Origin: Solibacillus faecavium
GTDB taxonomy: Bacteria; Bacillota; Bacilli; Bacillales_A; Planococcaceae
Assembly: GCF_014836905.1 (NCBI RefSeq)
Contig: NZ_JACSPZ010000012.1
Coordinates: forward strand, 1-64,000
DNA: 64,000 nucleotides
Direction of reading: 5' to 3'
Positions 24,809 to 33,387 of this stretch are shown here, one piece after another (positions within the stretch are counted from its first letter, which is position 1; the number at the start of each line of letters is the position of its first letter). The position numbers and the translations under genes are program-made. The notes under the pieces were generated by a model. It searched no databases. It was not told the DNA's origin and saw nothing but the letters and a program-made list of their open reading frames with translations.

Positions 24809-26428
24809 TCAATTTTTATTATTGGAACTTTCTTCGTAGGCAATCGATTGAACAGGGCCGAATTTATTGTACGATTGAGTCTGTTCTTTTATATATCTTT
24901 TATCCTCATACATACGCACATCGCAAGTATGATAGAGATGCTCATAATTAGTACCCTCTTCTTCAACAAAAGCAATGCCAATACTTGGTACAACTTCGAT
25001 TTCGATGTTGTCCTGCTTATACAGATTAACTCGGAATACATCACGGGCCTTTTCTATTTGCTTTAAAAACTTATCCTTCGACCCGATTTGTTCAAAAAAC
25101 ATGACAAATTCATCGCCACCTAAACGTGCTAGTATATGTGGCTTTGGTAAATTCTCATGCCAGCAGTTCGCCGTAAAAATCAACACATTATCTCCTGTTA
25201 GATGACCATATTTATCATTGATTTCTTTAAAAAAGTTTAAATCACATATCATTAATGCGCCGTCTTTTTTTCCGGACTGCGCCAATTTTCGTTTTACTTC
25301 TTCCTCGAAATAAGTACGATTATATATACCTGTTAGTATGTCGTGATGAGCTAAATATTCAAATTGTTTGGATTGCTGAAGTAAACTTTCTTCGTACTTT
25401 ATCGATTCTGTAATATCATGTAATATTAGCATTTTGCCCACTGGTTTATTATTACTTCCATTGATATAAGAAAAATGAACATTATAAAATTTTTCTCCTA
25501 ATTGCATTGATTGGGTTGTTAGTTTGTCTATTTCCGGGTTTTGTTCAATAAATGTCAATAGAGGCGGGAAATGAGATAGAACTTGTGATGCAAAGCTACC
25601 AATTAACTTTTTATCGGGTAACTGTTCAAACAATATATTGGAGGATTTATTATAGCTTTTTAAAGTATTATCTATATCGAAAATAATTACAGCATCATTT
25701 ATAGATTCGAAAACTTTTTTCATCGCTAAAGGAGATAATTTAAGCATATTAAATTGGTATATTCCCCATAAATAAAATACAGCCGAAAAAACAAGTCCAA
25801 AAGGAGATATATCGATTGGTATTTTTATTACACCTATTGAATGAATGAATGGAAAACCAAATACAAATGAAGAACCAATCATCATTAGCGCGACCTGTTT
25901 TTTCCTCTCCTTATTTGACTTAAGGAACATATGGACTAATAGACATAGACCAATTAAATAGTAACTATAAGCGTAACCAATATGTAAGTAAAAAAGCGGA
26001 CCTCTATCCAAAAAGATAAGTGGGAACCCTTGGGAATAATCTAAAGTCATGCTTCTATAAAATAATTGATGCCCCTCATTTGTAAAGTGGGTAACTAATG
26101 TGGAAAGTGGACCAATTGATAATAAAGCAATGTTCCTCTTTGTTAAAATCCTCTGATTACCTGTGAACTGTAATATCATAATTATCCAAATAAACGGCCC
26201 AAAAGGAATACCTATATACTGAACATGTATCCAAAAAAGCATTTGTTCCACTGTCGTACTTACGAGTTGAAAAGCATATCCAAATGTATAAAAAGAAGCG
26301 GCTAACACACCTAAGCCATAACTAATCGAAATTGGGGTGTCTCTATTTTGCCAAGAATAGTAGAGCAACACTATGAAACAAAAGCTGAAAAGAACTAGAA
26401 TTGCTGAAAGTACAAAGTTATAGCTCAT
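24809..26428 (-). CDS. Membrane diguanylate cyclase (7TM-PAS-GGDEF)
   Basis: 539 residues. N-terminal seven-helix sensor of the histidine-kinase 7TM type (about 1-225), a PAS domain (about 235-340) and a GGDEF domain (about 370-530). The active site is intact, RLGGDEFVMF, so c-di-GMP synthesis from two GTP is expected. The inhibitory I-site RxxD five residues before GGDEF is not present (PKPH at that place), so product inhibition may be absent. AAGGAGG lies upstream of the ATG. The ligand sensed by the 7TM/PAS part is unknown. Confidence 0.9.
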   Translation of the reverse strand: MSYNFVLSAILVLFSFCFIVLLYYSWQNRDTPISISYGLGVLAASFYTFGYAFQLVSTTVEQMLFWIHVQYIGIPFGPFIWIIMILQFTGNQRILTKRNIALLSIGPLSTLVTHFTNEGHQLFYRSMTLDYSQGFPLIFLDRGPLFYLHIGYAYSYYLIGLCLLVHMFLKSNKERKKQVALMMIGSSFVFGFPFIHSIGVIKIPIDISPFGLVFSAVFYLWGIYQFNMLKLSPLAMKKVFESINDAVIIFDIDNTLKSYNKSSNILFEQLPDKKLIGSFASQVLSHFPPLLTFIEQNPEIDKLTTQSMQLGEKFYNVHFSYINGSNNKPVGKMLILHDITESIKYEESLLQQSKQFEYLAHHDILTGIYNRTYFEEEVKRKLAQSGKKDGALMICDLNFFKEINDKYGHLTGDNVLIFTANCWHENLPKPHILARLGGDEFVMFFEQIGSKDKFLKQIEKARDVFRVNLYKQDNIEIEVVPSIGIAFVEEEGTNYEHLYHTCDVRMYEDKRYIKEQTQSYNKFGPVQSIAYEESSNNKN

Positions 26429-26884
26429 AATGTGATTTCCTCCTTATAATCATTTTGTAATTACTTGATTATCTAAATATGTGATTATGAAAATTTTAGT
26501 AATATCATTATGAGGTTTCTTATTCACACTTTTATTTTCTTATACGAATATGTTTGACTTCACAACTTTCTCCAACTCTTGTCTATGCGCAGCTTAGAGT
26601 GCAATCATATTAATATTATTCAATAACTTTATTATTTTTACAATTCATTATATAAATAATGAGTAATTTTCCAATTACAATCACTAAAAAAGTAAAGCCA
26701 TTTAATGACTTTACTTAGTTTTGGCATAAAATATTCTTTTAAAGTCATTACTTTAGAAAAATATATGTAAATCTGTCTCTATTTATTATAAAATTCACCA
26801 TACCACATGCGATTTTCTTTTAATGATGTAGCTCTCTAACTGAACTGTCTTTTTGGGAAAAGTCGCTTACGTTCTCATCTCCGA
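26429..26884. other. Gene-free stretch
   Basis: About 450 A/T-rich bases upstream of the diguanylate cyclase gene and downstream of the response regulator gene. Contains a minus-strand terminator (26683-26722: AAGTAAAG/CTTTACTT arms then T6), probably ending the DUF418-kinase-regulator operon. Nothing else recognisable. Confidence 0.5.
26683..26722 (-). terminator. Terminator of the DUF418/two-component operon
   Basis: Minus strand AAAACTAAGTAAAG / CTTTACTTTTTTAG-type hairpin with T-run, about 160 bases after the regulator stop. Confidence 0.55.
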
Positions 26885-27490
26885 CTAAATCCAGCCCTTT
26901 TCCACCGCTTTTTGTACAGCCTGCTGCCTTGTTTCAACTTCGAGCTTCTGAATGGATAAAGATAGGTAGTTGCGGATTGTGCCTTTAGTCAGGAATAACT
27001 GCTTACTAATTTCATTCGTCGTATAACCATCCTTCACGAGCTTTAGCACATTAATTTCCCGTTCGTTTAGAGGATTTTTTTCATTCATAAATAAAGCAGC
27101 AGCAAGATCCTGACTGATTACCCTCTCACCTTGCATTATTTTACGTACAGCACCCATTACATATTGGATCGGCTCATCTTTCAGGACATATGCATCTATA
27201 TGAAGATCCATTGCCTCCTGCAAATAACCGGACCTTGCAAAAGTTGTCATAATCATAATTTTGCAAGGATAATTATGACGGCGAATGTTCGCAGCTACCT
27301 CCAATCCGGATAAATGCGGCATTTCAATATCCAAAATGCATACATCCGGCATTTCCTTTTCTATTAAAGCCCATGCTTCTTTGCCATCTGCTGCCTCACC
27401 TACAATTTGTAAATCCTCCTCAAGCTCCATAATCGATATTAAAGCTCCCCTTAGCAGTTGCTGATCCTCGGCGATGCAAATTCTAATCAT
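26885..27490 (-). CDS. NarL/DesR-type response regulator
   Basis: 201 residues. Receiver domain 1-120 with phospho-acceptor Asp in CILDIEMPHLSG (about residue 54), conserved DD-like residues near the start (AEDQ) and Lys in VLKDEP; LuxR-type helix-turn-helix at about 137-195 (LNEREINVLKLVKDGYTTNEIS...GTIRNYLSLSIQKL). Overlaps the end of the kinase gene by four bases. Closest style is DesR/YvfU/LiaR-class. Target promoter unknown. Confidence 0.92.
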   Translation of the reverse strand: MIRICIAEDQQLLRGALISIMELEEDLQIVGEAADGKEAWALIEKEMPDVCILDIEMPHLSGLEVAANIRRHNYPCKIMIMTTFARSGYLQEAMDLHIDAYVLKDEPIQYVMGAVRKIMQGERVISQDLAAALFMNEKNPLNEREINVLKLVKDGYTTNEISKQLFLTKGTIRNYLSLSIQKLEVETRQQAVQKAVEKGWI

Positions 27491-28590
27491 TTTTCCCCCT
27501 CCTGTATTGAGTACAGTGGAATTGTCAGAAACACCTTCGTCCCCTCCGTGTCATACGTCACTTCTGCATTTCCCTTTAATGACCTCATCCGTTCCTTCAT
27601 TGTAAATAGTCCATTGCCATGCCGCTTATCGGATAAACCTACTCCGTTATCAACAATAGCTACTTCCACTCGGTCCTCTGTTTGATAAAGGTGTATTTTA
27701 CACATAGATGCGTGACTGTGCTTCACAACATTTGTTACCGCCTCCCGAATACTATAGGCAAGCATCGTTTCCTGCACACTGGATAGCAGAGTGTTTTTAA
27801 GCTGATGCTCAATCTGTGCACGGATCTCAGCATTCTTAAGCAACTCCTCACAATGTTTCAGCTCAATATCCAACGATAAAAAGTTCATTTCCGATATAAT
27901 TTCACGCACTTGCTTATGGGCTGTGCGGACTGTCAGTATAATATCATCGAGCTCTTTATGGCTCCGTTGATCATCATGTGGTACTAGCCTGGAAACGAGC
28001 TCTGTTTTCACCTTTATGATCGTTAACGTATGTCCTAAAGTGTCATGCAGATCACGGGCGATTCGCTGACGTTCCTGCTGCATTGCAATATGTACTGCTG
28101 CTTCATCAACCTCACGTTGAAGCAACTTGGATTTCTCAATATAGTACCGTAACCACGGCAACAGCAAAATACAAACCATAGCTGCCAGTACAATGGACTG
28201 TGCGTTTGAAAACAGCACATCCTGATAGCGCCATACAAGACTAGCAAGTAGGAGAAAATTTATACACGTTGCAATCCATAAAATACCCCGATTGACAGCT
28301 CGCCCAACAAAGTCTGCAAAGGCAAACTGAAAGAAGATCCACTGAGGTCCACTTATATAAGCTAAATATGCCGTAATGACAAAACCAAGCACTGTAGCAG
28401 GAAGCAATAGACCATCCTGATGCCACAGTGCTATATAATAGGCACCTAAATAAAAGGCTATAAATAAAATCTTAAAAACAAGTGACGGTATCTGCTCCGA
28501 GACGGCAACAGCATAACTGAACAGCAGTACCGTCAGTACATCAATGATTAAATAATATCTTGCCTGACTTTTAGGATACCATTCCAGTAT
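27487..28590 (-). CDS. DesK-type sensor histidine kinase with apparent AUA start
   Basis: About 367 residues: five or so membrane helices (1-150), HisKA_3 dimerisation with the phospho-His in RIARDLHDTLGHTL, and an HATPase domain (NVVKHSHAS, DNGVGL, GNGLFTMKER). The first ATG/GTG/TTG in frame is TTG 28407, but it would cut off two membrane segments that are coded without interruption from 28599. The only start-like codons further upstream are ATA 28590 (giving MLEWYPKSQ...) and CTG 28587, right after GGGGGG and directly behind the stop of the DUF418 gene. I chose ATA; a sequencing error or CTG start are alternatives. Confidence 0.8.
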   Translation of the reverse strand: MLEWYPKSQARYYLIIDVLTVLLFSYAVAVSEQIPSLVFKILFIAFYLGAYYIALWHQDGLLLPATVLGFVITAYLAYISGPQWIFFQFAFADFVGRAVNRGILWIATCINFLLLASLVWRYQDVLFSNAQSIVLAAMVCILLLPWLRYYIEKSKLLQREVDEAAVHIAMQQERQRIARDLHDTLGHTLTIIKVKTELVSRLVPHDDQRSHKELDDIILTVRTAHKQVREIISEMNFLSLDIELKHCEELLKNAEIRAQIEHQLKNTLLSSVQETMLAYSIREAVTNVVKHSHASMCKIHLYQTEDRVEVAIVDNGVGLSDKRHGNGLFTMKERMRSLKGNAEVTYDTEGTKVFLTIPLYSIQEGEK

Positions 28591-28599
28591 GTCGCCCCC

Positions 28600-29718
28600 C
28601 TATCTTTCCAGCCTCTGCAGCATTCCTTTCCTTAGCCATTCGATTGGTCCATACGGAAATTTAGCTAACCAAATATTTGCCAATATAATTTGTCCTATTA
28701 CTATCATACAAAAAATACCTATAATTTCCACGCTATTTACATTACCACCAAGACCTAAACCCCAGCCATAGAAAATAGCTGTGGCAGTAAGGTTTTGCAA
28801 AATGTAACAGCTTAAAGACATACGCCCCGTTTTCTCAAGCCACTTCCACATCCCCCAGGTACTGCACTTCCGAACAATAAAGGCAATCAGTCCTATATAA
28901 CCTAATGCTAGCACAGGAGCAAATATATATCGGACAGGAAAATCAAAGAGACCGCCTGGTACAAACGTCAATACATTCAAAGGCAAACCAAGACCTAGAC
29001 CCCAAGTGAGCAATTTCCGCTGAATAGCAATGCCGCGCTCTGTAAAGGAGAAAGCACCGCTTCGCATAAGCTTTATACCGATAATAAATAAACAGATATT
29101 TAAAGGGATAATAAAAATTGCCTCTGTTCTAAAGAACATAAAATTCGCCAGACGATTCTGTACCTGCTCCAGCCATGTTCCTTCTGCATAAATCGCAATC
29201 AGTTCCGGAGAGCTTGCCATAGAAAACGCTGGCCCTAGCAACATGGAAGTGAAAATGAGCGCAATCATCCCTAAATGTATTGCTCCAGCAACCCATAACG
29301 CCCGTGTCATCGCCCGTTCTCCGCGCTTTAGAATGACAGCGATAATTGCTGCAGTGACGGCATAGCTCATAAGCACATCATACTCCATTACAAATACATA
29401 GTGCAGAAGGCCTTCCACCATTAAAAATACGATGACCCACTTATACACCCCAATCCACGGCTTATTACGTCGGATGGACTGCTCGTATTTTATCGCCATT
29501 CCTACTCCGAACATAATCGTTAACATGCCGAGCAGCTTACCGTTAAATACAAACAGTACAAGCATGCGTAAAATATCATTCATATTCGACCAACTGCTAA
29601 AATCCGTCGTCGTTATATACTTGAGATCCCCTAAATGAGCAAAAATCCAAATATTCGTTCCAAGTGTCCCTAAAATAGCGATTCCTCTTAAAATATCGAT
29701 TAAAGCGATACGTTTCAT
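28600..29718 (-). CDS. DUF418 (YeiB-like) membrane protein, paralogue 2
   Basis: 372 residues, about ten membrane helices. Starts KRIALIDILRGIAILGTLGTNIWIF and ends with GPIEWLRKGMLQRLER, both DUF418 hallmarks. Start at ATG 29718 with AGGGGG seven bases upstream; the longer frame to 29790 has no support. It is the first gene of an operon with a DesK-type kinase and its regulator; the kinase starts about ten bases after this stop. Position suggests the membrane protein takes part in, or is controlled by, that signal pathway (inference). Paralogue of 6426-7550. Confidence 0.83.
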   Translation of the reverse strand: MKRIALIDILRGIAILGTLGTNIWIFAHLGDLKYITTTDFSSWSNMNDILRMLVLFVFNGKLLGMLTIMFGVGMAIKYEQSIRRNKPWIGVYKWVIVFLMVEGLLHYVFVMEYDVLMSYAVTAAIIAVILKRGERAMTRALWVAGAIHLGMIALIFTSMLLGPAFSMASSPELIAIYAEGTWLEQVQNRLANFMFFRTEAIFIIPLNICLFIIGIKLMRSGAFSFTERGIAIQRKLLTWGLGLGLPLNVLTFVPGGLFDFPVRYIFAPVLALGYIGLIAFIVRKCSTWGMWKWLEKTGRMSLSCYILQNLTATAIFYGWGLGLGGNVNSVEIIGIFCMIVIGQIILANIWLAKFPYGPIEWLRKGMLQRLER

Positions 29719-29893
29719 CTTAATCCCCCTCCAATTCCTTACCTTTATCGTACATTGGAGGATACTTACGAAAATATCGACAGGCGTCAATAAATCCAGA
29801 TGACACGTGTCATTTATTAATTTAGCTAACTCTGCTTTTCGGAATTGGAATATATTGTATAATAATGTTAAGAAATTTTAAAGGGGGTAAGAT

Positions 29894-30200
29894 TTGAGTA
29901 TTTATATTTTCCTGATTACTTTATTGGTGATTGATAGATTGGTAGCTATTTTTACTAGCAAAATTTTTAAAATAAACTACGTGCCATTGCTCATTAATTC
30001 CGCTATCAATAAAGTTCACCCAAAATTATATAAGAATACTTTTTCTTATAATGATGTTTCTTGTTCTTATTAATATTTTCGTCAATTCGTCATACGAAAA
30101 AAGAATTAATGTACATCCCGATTGGACATTTATTTTCATAATCGGGTTCATCGTTCAGCAAATTGTTATTGAACTTAAATTTATTAAAGAGAAAAATTAG
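29894..30200 (+). pseudogene. Small membrane protein gene with frameshift
   Basis: A TTG start at 29894 with AAAGGGGG seven bases upstream opens a frame of 59 codons (MSIYIFLITLLVIDRLVAIF...) ending at 30073; a +1 frame takes over near 30040 (ILFLIMMFLVLINIFV...) and continues to a stop at 30198-30200. Joined, the two give a protein of about 102 residues with three hydrophobic segments. The strong ribosome site and the second frame without stops suggest one gene broken by a single indel. Family not recognised. Confidence 0.5.
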
Positions 30201-30295
30201 CATATAGCTACTTAGATTAGAGGGGGTGTACATGTTGTTTTGTTGTTGAGTTTTTTATTCATTTATTTATTGTAAAAATAAAAAGTTCAATATCT

Positions 30296-30685
30296 CTAAC
30301 CTTCATTTCTTTCTAGTAGTTGTTCAATTTTATAATCTACCTTTCGTAATACCTGCTTTATTTGTTTAATGTTATTTTCCCTTTGTACCTTCTGTTCGTA
30401 TTTGTTTTGAAATAGTTCTTTTATTTGGAGAACATTTTGAACTTCCTCTTGTGTTAATTCTTTGTTTTGATCTGTATTGTTCGACCATTCAATAAGCATT
30501 TTAATTTCCTGTAATGAAAATCCGGTTTGTTTAAGTTTAATAATGGTTTCAACTAAAATGATGTCATGATTTTGATACTCACGATGTTTGTTTTTTACTT
30601 CTGGCTGTAATAAACCTATTTTTTCATAGTATCGAATCGTATCTTTACTTATGCCAGTACACTCTGCGAATTCGCCTATTTTCAT
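30296..30685 (-). CDS. MerR family transcriptional regulator
   Basis: 129 residues. N-terminal winged helix KIGEFAECTGISKDTIRYYEKIGLLQP (residues 2-28) with the RYYE signature, then a second helix-turn-helix and a long coiled-coil dimerisation helix (about 80-125). No conserved metal-binding cysteines, so a small-molecule or redox type more like AdhR/YfmP-class. Start at ATG 30685; GTG 30694 is possible. Follows the gene at 30713-31012 by about 27 bases and is probably cotranscribed with it. Confidence 0.87.
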   Translation of the reverse strand: MKIGEFAECTGISKDTIRYYEKIGLLQPEVKNKHREYQNHDIILVETIIKLKQTGFSLQEIKMLIEWSNNTDQNKELTQEEVQNVLQIKELFQNKYEQKVQRENNIKQIKQVLRKVDYKIEQLLERNEG

Positions 30686-30712
30686 CAATATCACCCACTA
30701 TTTTATAAATTT

Positions 30713-31012
30713 TTAAACCATTAGAATAATTATACAATGGAAAATGAATCGAATGATATGATGTCTATAATTAATACGGCCATTTGTTGCGATCCCCTGG
30801 GCAATCGCCAATAGATGCAACAAGATAAAGGCAACAAGAAGCAATAAAAACTGCCACTCTTTATTTGGGATGAATAGACTTACAATGATACCTATTGATA
30901 CAAGGACAAACATGAAGCTTCTAACTTGAAATCCTTCTGTCCTGCATTGTTTAATCCCTGCAATACCCGTTAAAAATGCATATAACCCAATCAACATTGT
31001 CACAACTGCCAT
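30713..31012 (-). CDS. Small membrane protein (99 aa), unknown
   Basis: 99 residues with three to four hydrophobic segments (AVVTMLIGLYAFLTGIAGI, SFMFVLVSIGIIVSLFI, FLLLLVAFILLHLLAIA, IIRFIFHCIIILMV). ATGGAGTGATATAA precedes the ATG. Organised with a MerR-type regulator downstream on the same strand, which may control it. I do not recognise the family. Confidence 0.65.
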   Translation of the reverse strand: MAVVTMLIGLYAFLTGIAGIKQCRTEGFQVRSFMFVLVSIGIIVSLFIPNKEWQFLLLLVAFILLHLLAIAQGIATNGRINYRHHIIRFIFHCIIILMV

Positions 31013-31072
31013 TTATATCACTCCATTCTTTTCATACGTTCACTTTAAAAGATGGAGTTAGCTCCATGTCAA

Positions 31073-31459
31073 TCAATTAAAAGCAGTATCTTTATTTATA
31101 CGTACATACTCATTTTTTTCGGGAAACTGCGTATGAAGCATCTGATTTACTCTTTCATAATCAATCCGGTACCATTTCGAGCGATCGACATAAAAACGGT
31201 TAAACTTGTCGGTCGAGATAACGATTTTATTTTTTTCCAATTTGATTAACAAGCTTTTCACTTTTGGAGCACTCCACATGCCGAGTTGCTTTGACCAATT
31301 TTTATAAGTTTGGCGATACCATTTCTGCCCCTCTTTCATTACACCTTGGTTTTCCAAACGATAATGGAGTTGCTGCAACAGTAATGCTTGATCAGCCCCA
31401 ATCACGGTCCCTAATTTTTTGGATACAAAGAAATATTGATGCTCTAATAATAAGCTCAT
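31073..31459 (-). CDS. Stand-alone winged-helix replication-type protein
   Basis: 128 residues. GADQALLLQQLHYRLENQ...GQKWYRQTYKNWSKQLGMWSAPKVKSLLIKLEKNKIVIS...DRSKWYRIDYERV matches the N-terminal winged-helix module found in phage and plasmid replication initiators or DnaD-like proteins, without the usual C-terminal domain. GGGAGG lies 8 bases before the ATG. No phage genes surround it, so it may be a leftover of a mobile element or a domesticated DNA-binding protein. Confidence 0.65.
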   Translation of the reverse strand: MSLLLEHQYFFVSKKLGTVIGADQALLLQQLHYRLENQGVMKEGQKWYRQTYKNWSKQLGMWSAPKVKSLLIKLEKNKIVISTDKFNRFYVDRSKWYRIDYERVNQMLHTQFPEKNEYVRINKDTAFN

Positions 31460-31894
31460 TTTTCAAACCTCCCTCTGCTATAATCTGTTGCTCTATATAT
31501 GTCAGATTTAAATAAAAAAAGGGACATATTTTAAAATTTTCTTAAAATAAAAAAATACATACCGTCGTGTTTTAACACGACAATATATATTTTAATTTAC
31601 TTAAAATTTATTAAATCTTTTTGATCGGACGAGTTGTGACGGTCTGACAAATCAAATTTGATACGATCAACAAGGGATGATTTTGAAAAATGGAAGGCTC
31701 AATTTAATCCCCTAGAAAAATATATTAGAATATTAATAGCTTTTTTATTTTTATAAAGAACATAGAACTATTAACAAAATTAGATTAATGCGCGTAAATA
31801 GGATCCAGTACAACAAAATTGCCCTTCACTTCAAATACAAGTAAAGGGCTTCTTTGTTTCTTTATTTAGAGAATAGGATTCCAGTTTAAATACT
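31460..31894. other. Gene-free stretch
   Basis: About 430 bases. Holds the inverted repeat GTCGTGTT-TT-AACACGAC (about 31567-31584), the palindrome ATCAAATTTGAT (about 31652), a short open fragment 31640-31756 (SDKSNLIRSTRDDFEKW...) without a good start, and a terminator at 31814-31858. Nothing else recognisable. Confidence 0.4.
31814..31858. terminator. Terminator after the HtrA-like gene
   Basis: GCCCTTCACTT / AAGTAAAGGGC hairpin with moderately T-rich flanks on both sides; about 40 bases past the protease stop (31895, minus). Confidence 0.55.
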
Positions 31895-33190
31895 TTAATG
31901 AATTTTAATTTGTGAAATTTTAAATGCACCGTTTTGATCGATCACAACTGTATACGTTTTGTAACGATCGAAATGTTCGTAGTCTCCCGATGCACTATAA
32001 AAATCAAATGTCTCATTCATATTGACGGCATATTCACCATTTTCATATATAACATCCAAAATATCATTTGTTAAAAAATCAAAAGTATGTCCCTCATATG
32101 AAATGTCGGCAATATATTCTTCCAGTTCTATATAGGCACTATCAATAATCATATCCGCAATCCAGGAAAAATTGCTCTCGTTAAGCGCTTGTTCATAATA
32201 CATTCGGAATGATTGGACAAATTGACCTGCTAAAACGGAATCAATTTCGTTCTCAGAAGGCTCATCGTAATTTTCCTCGTACAGATCATAAGACTCATAA
32301 ATACCTGCAACTGCCAGTACTCTATCACGGGACATAGGTGCTTGAATCCATTCATCAAAATACTTAGTCATGCTATAGAGCGGAATTGAAAACCCAAAAT
32401 TTGTACTAGTTTCAGAGGTATAAAGTAAAGAATTAATGCCAATTACCTTACCAGTTGTGGCATCTACTAACGCTCCCCCACTACTCCCTTTATCGATTTG
32501 TGCATCAACCTGGTAAATTTCTTTATAAATAAAGCGACCCACTTCCATATCCCGGTCATGTCCTGTAATAAAGCCGGGCGATGCGGTATTATCAAACCCT
32601 TGTGGGCTACCAAAAGCAATAACTTCAAGACCAGTTGGTGATTTTTTGGACTCGATTGGTAATGGAGATTCATTTTGATAATCCGGTACATGAAGTAATG
32701 CAATATCAAAGCTTTCTGAAATACCAATAACTTTCGCTTCAAATTCTTGACCATTGAAATTCCGTACCAATACATCAACTTCCCCATCCACAACATGTGC
32801 GTTTGTAACGACATAACCTCCCTTTGCATAAAGGAAGCCGGACCCCCGCCCATAATCGGTAATCACCGTAAATACTTTTTGCTGTACATCTCTAATAAGT
32901 GTTACGCGGTCAACTGGTTTTTCATCGATGCTATTTGTTATATCTTTTACAACTTGTTCAATAGAGGCGTCATCTGAAGTAGCTTCTGCCGTAATATTTT
33001 TCGAATCCGGTTGTGAGATTCTTTGATACACTTCCCATACACCATAACCTACTCCACCAGTAGCAATAATCAGCACTACTAATAAAGCATAAATCCATGT
33101 CGGGGTCTTTGCTTGGTTAAATTGCTTCCCACAAGAAGAGCAGAAGTTTGCTTGCGGTTCATTTTGAAAGCCGCATTTATCACATTTCAC
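31895..33190 (-). CDS. Membrane-anchored HtrA-like serine protease with zinc ribbon
   Basis: 431 residues. N-terminal zinc ribbon CDKCGF...CSSCGK (3-20), one membrane helix (about 32-52), then a trypsin-like domain (about 95-275) with His in TNAHVV, Asp in SFDIALLHV and Ser in DKGSSGGAL, and a C-terminal domain of about 120 residues that looks NTF2/TcaA-like rather than PDZ. The protease part would face outward with the ribbon inside. Starts at GTG 33190 with AAGGGGGA eight bases upstream. Probably quality control or processing at the cell surface; no PDZ domain is visible. Confidence 0.85.
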   Translation of the reverse strand: MKCDKCGFQNEPQANFCSSCGKQFNQAKTPTWIYALLVVLIIATGGVGYGVWEVYQRISQPDSKNITAEATSDDASIEQVVKDITNSIDEKPVDRVTLIRDVQQKVFTVITDYGRGSGFLYAKGGYVVTNAHVVDGEVDVLVRNFNGQEFEAKVIGISESFDIALLHVPDYQNESPLPIESKKSPTGLEVIAFGSPQGFDNTASPGFITGHDRDMEVGRFIYKEIYQVDAQIDKGSSGGALVDATTGKVIGINSLLYTSETSTNFGFSIPLYSMTKYFDEWIQAPMSRDRVLAVAGIYESYDLYEENYDEPSENEIDSVLAGQFVQSFRMYYEQALNESNFSWIADMIIDSAYIELEEYIADISYEGHTFDFLTNDILDVIYENGEYAVNMNETFDFYSASGDYEHFDRYKTYTVVIDQNGAFKISQIKIH

Positions 33191-33304
33191 CTAATATCCC
33201 CCTTAGTTATAAACACCTATACTCCTAGAATAATACAAAAATTGTAATTAATCCATAACGAAATGATTGAACTTTATTAAAATTTATTAAAAAGTAATTT
33301 ACAC

Positions 33305-33348
33305 TAAAAAAAACTAATCCCACTCTGCAATTGCATTGTGGGATTAGC
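33305..33348 (-). terminator. Terminator of the SLH protein gene
   Basis: CTAATCCCAC / GTGGGATTAG perfect arms with T8 on the minus strand, about 40 bases after the stop at 33388. Confidence 0.85.
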
Positions 33349-33387
33349 TTGAGGTTTTCGTAAATTACATGATTTCAATGCATATAA

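Noticed and set aside
31640-31756. Short ORF with protein-like sequence (RDDFEKWKAQFNP)
   Set aside because: No ribosome site; begins just after a stop.
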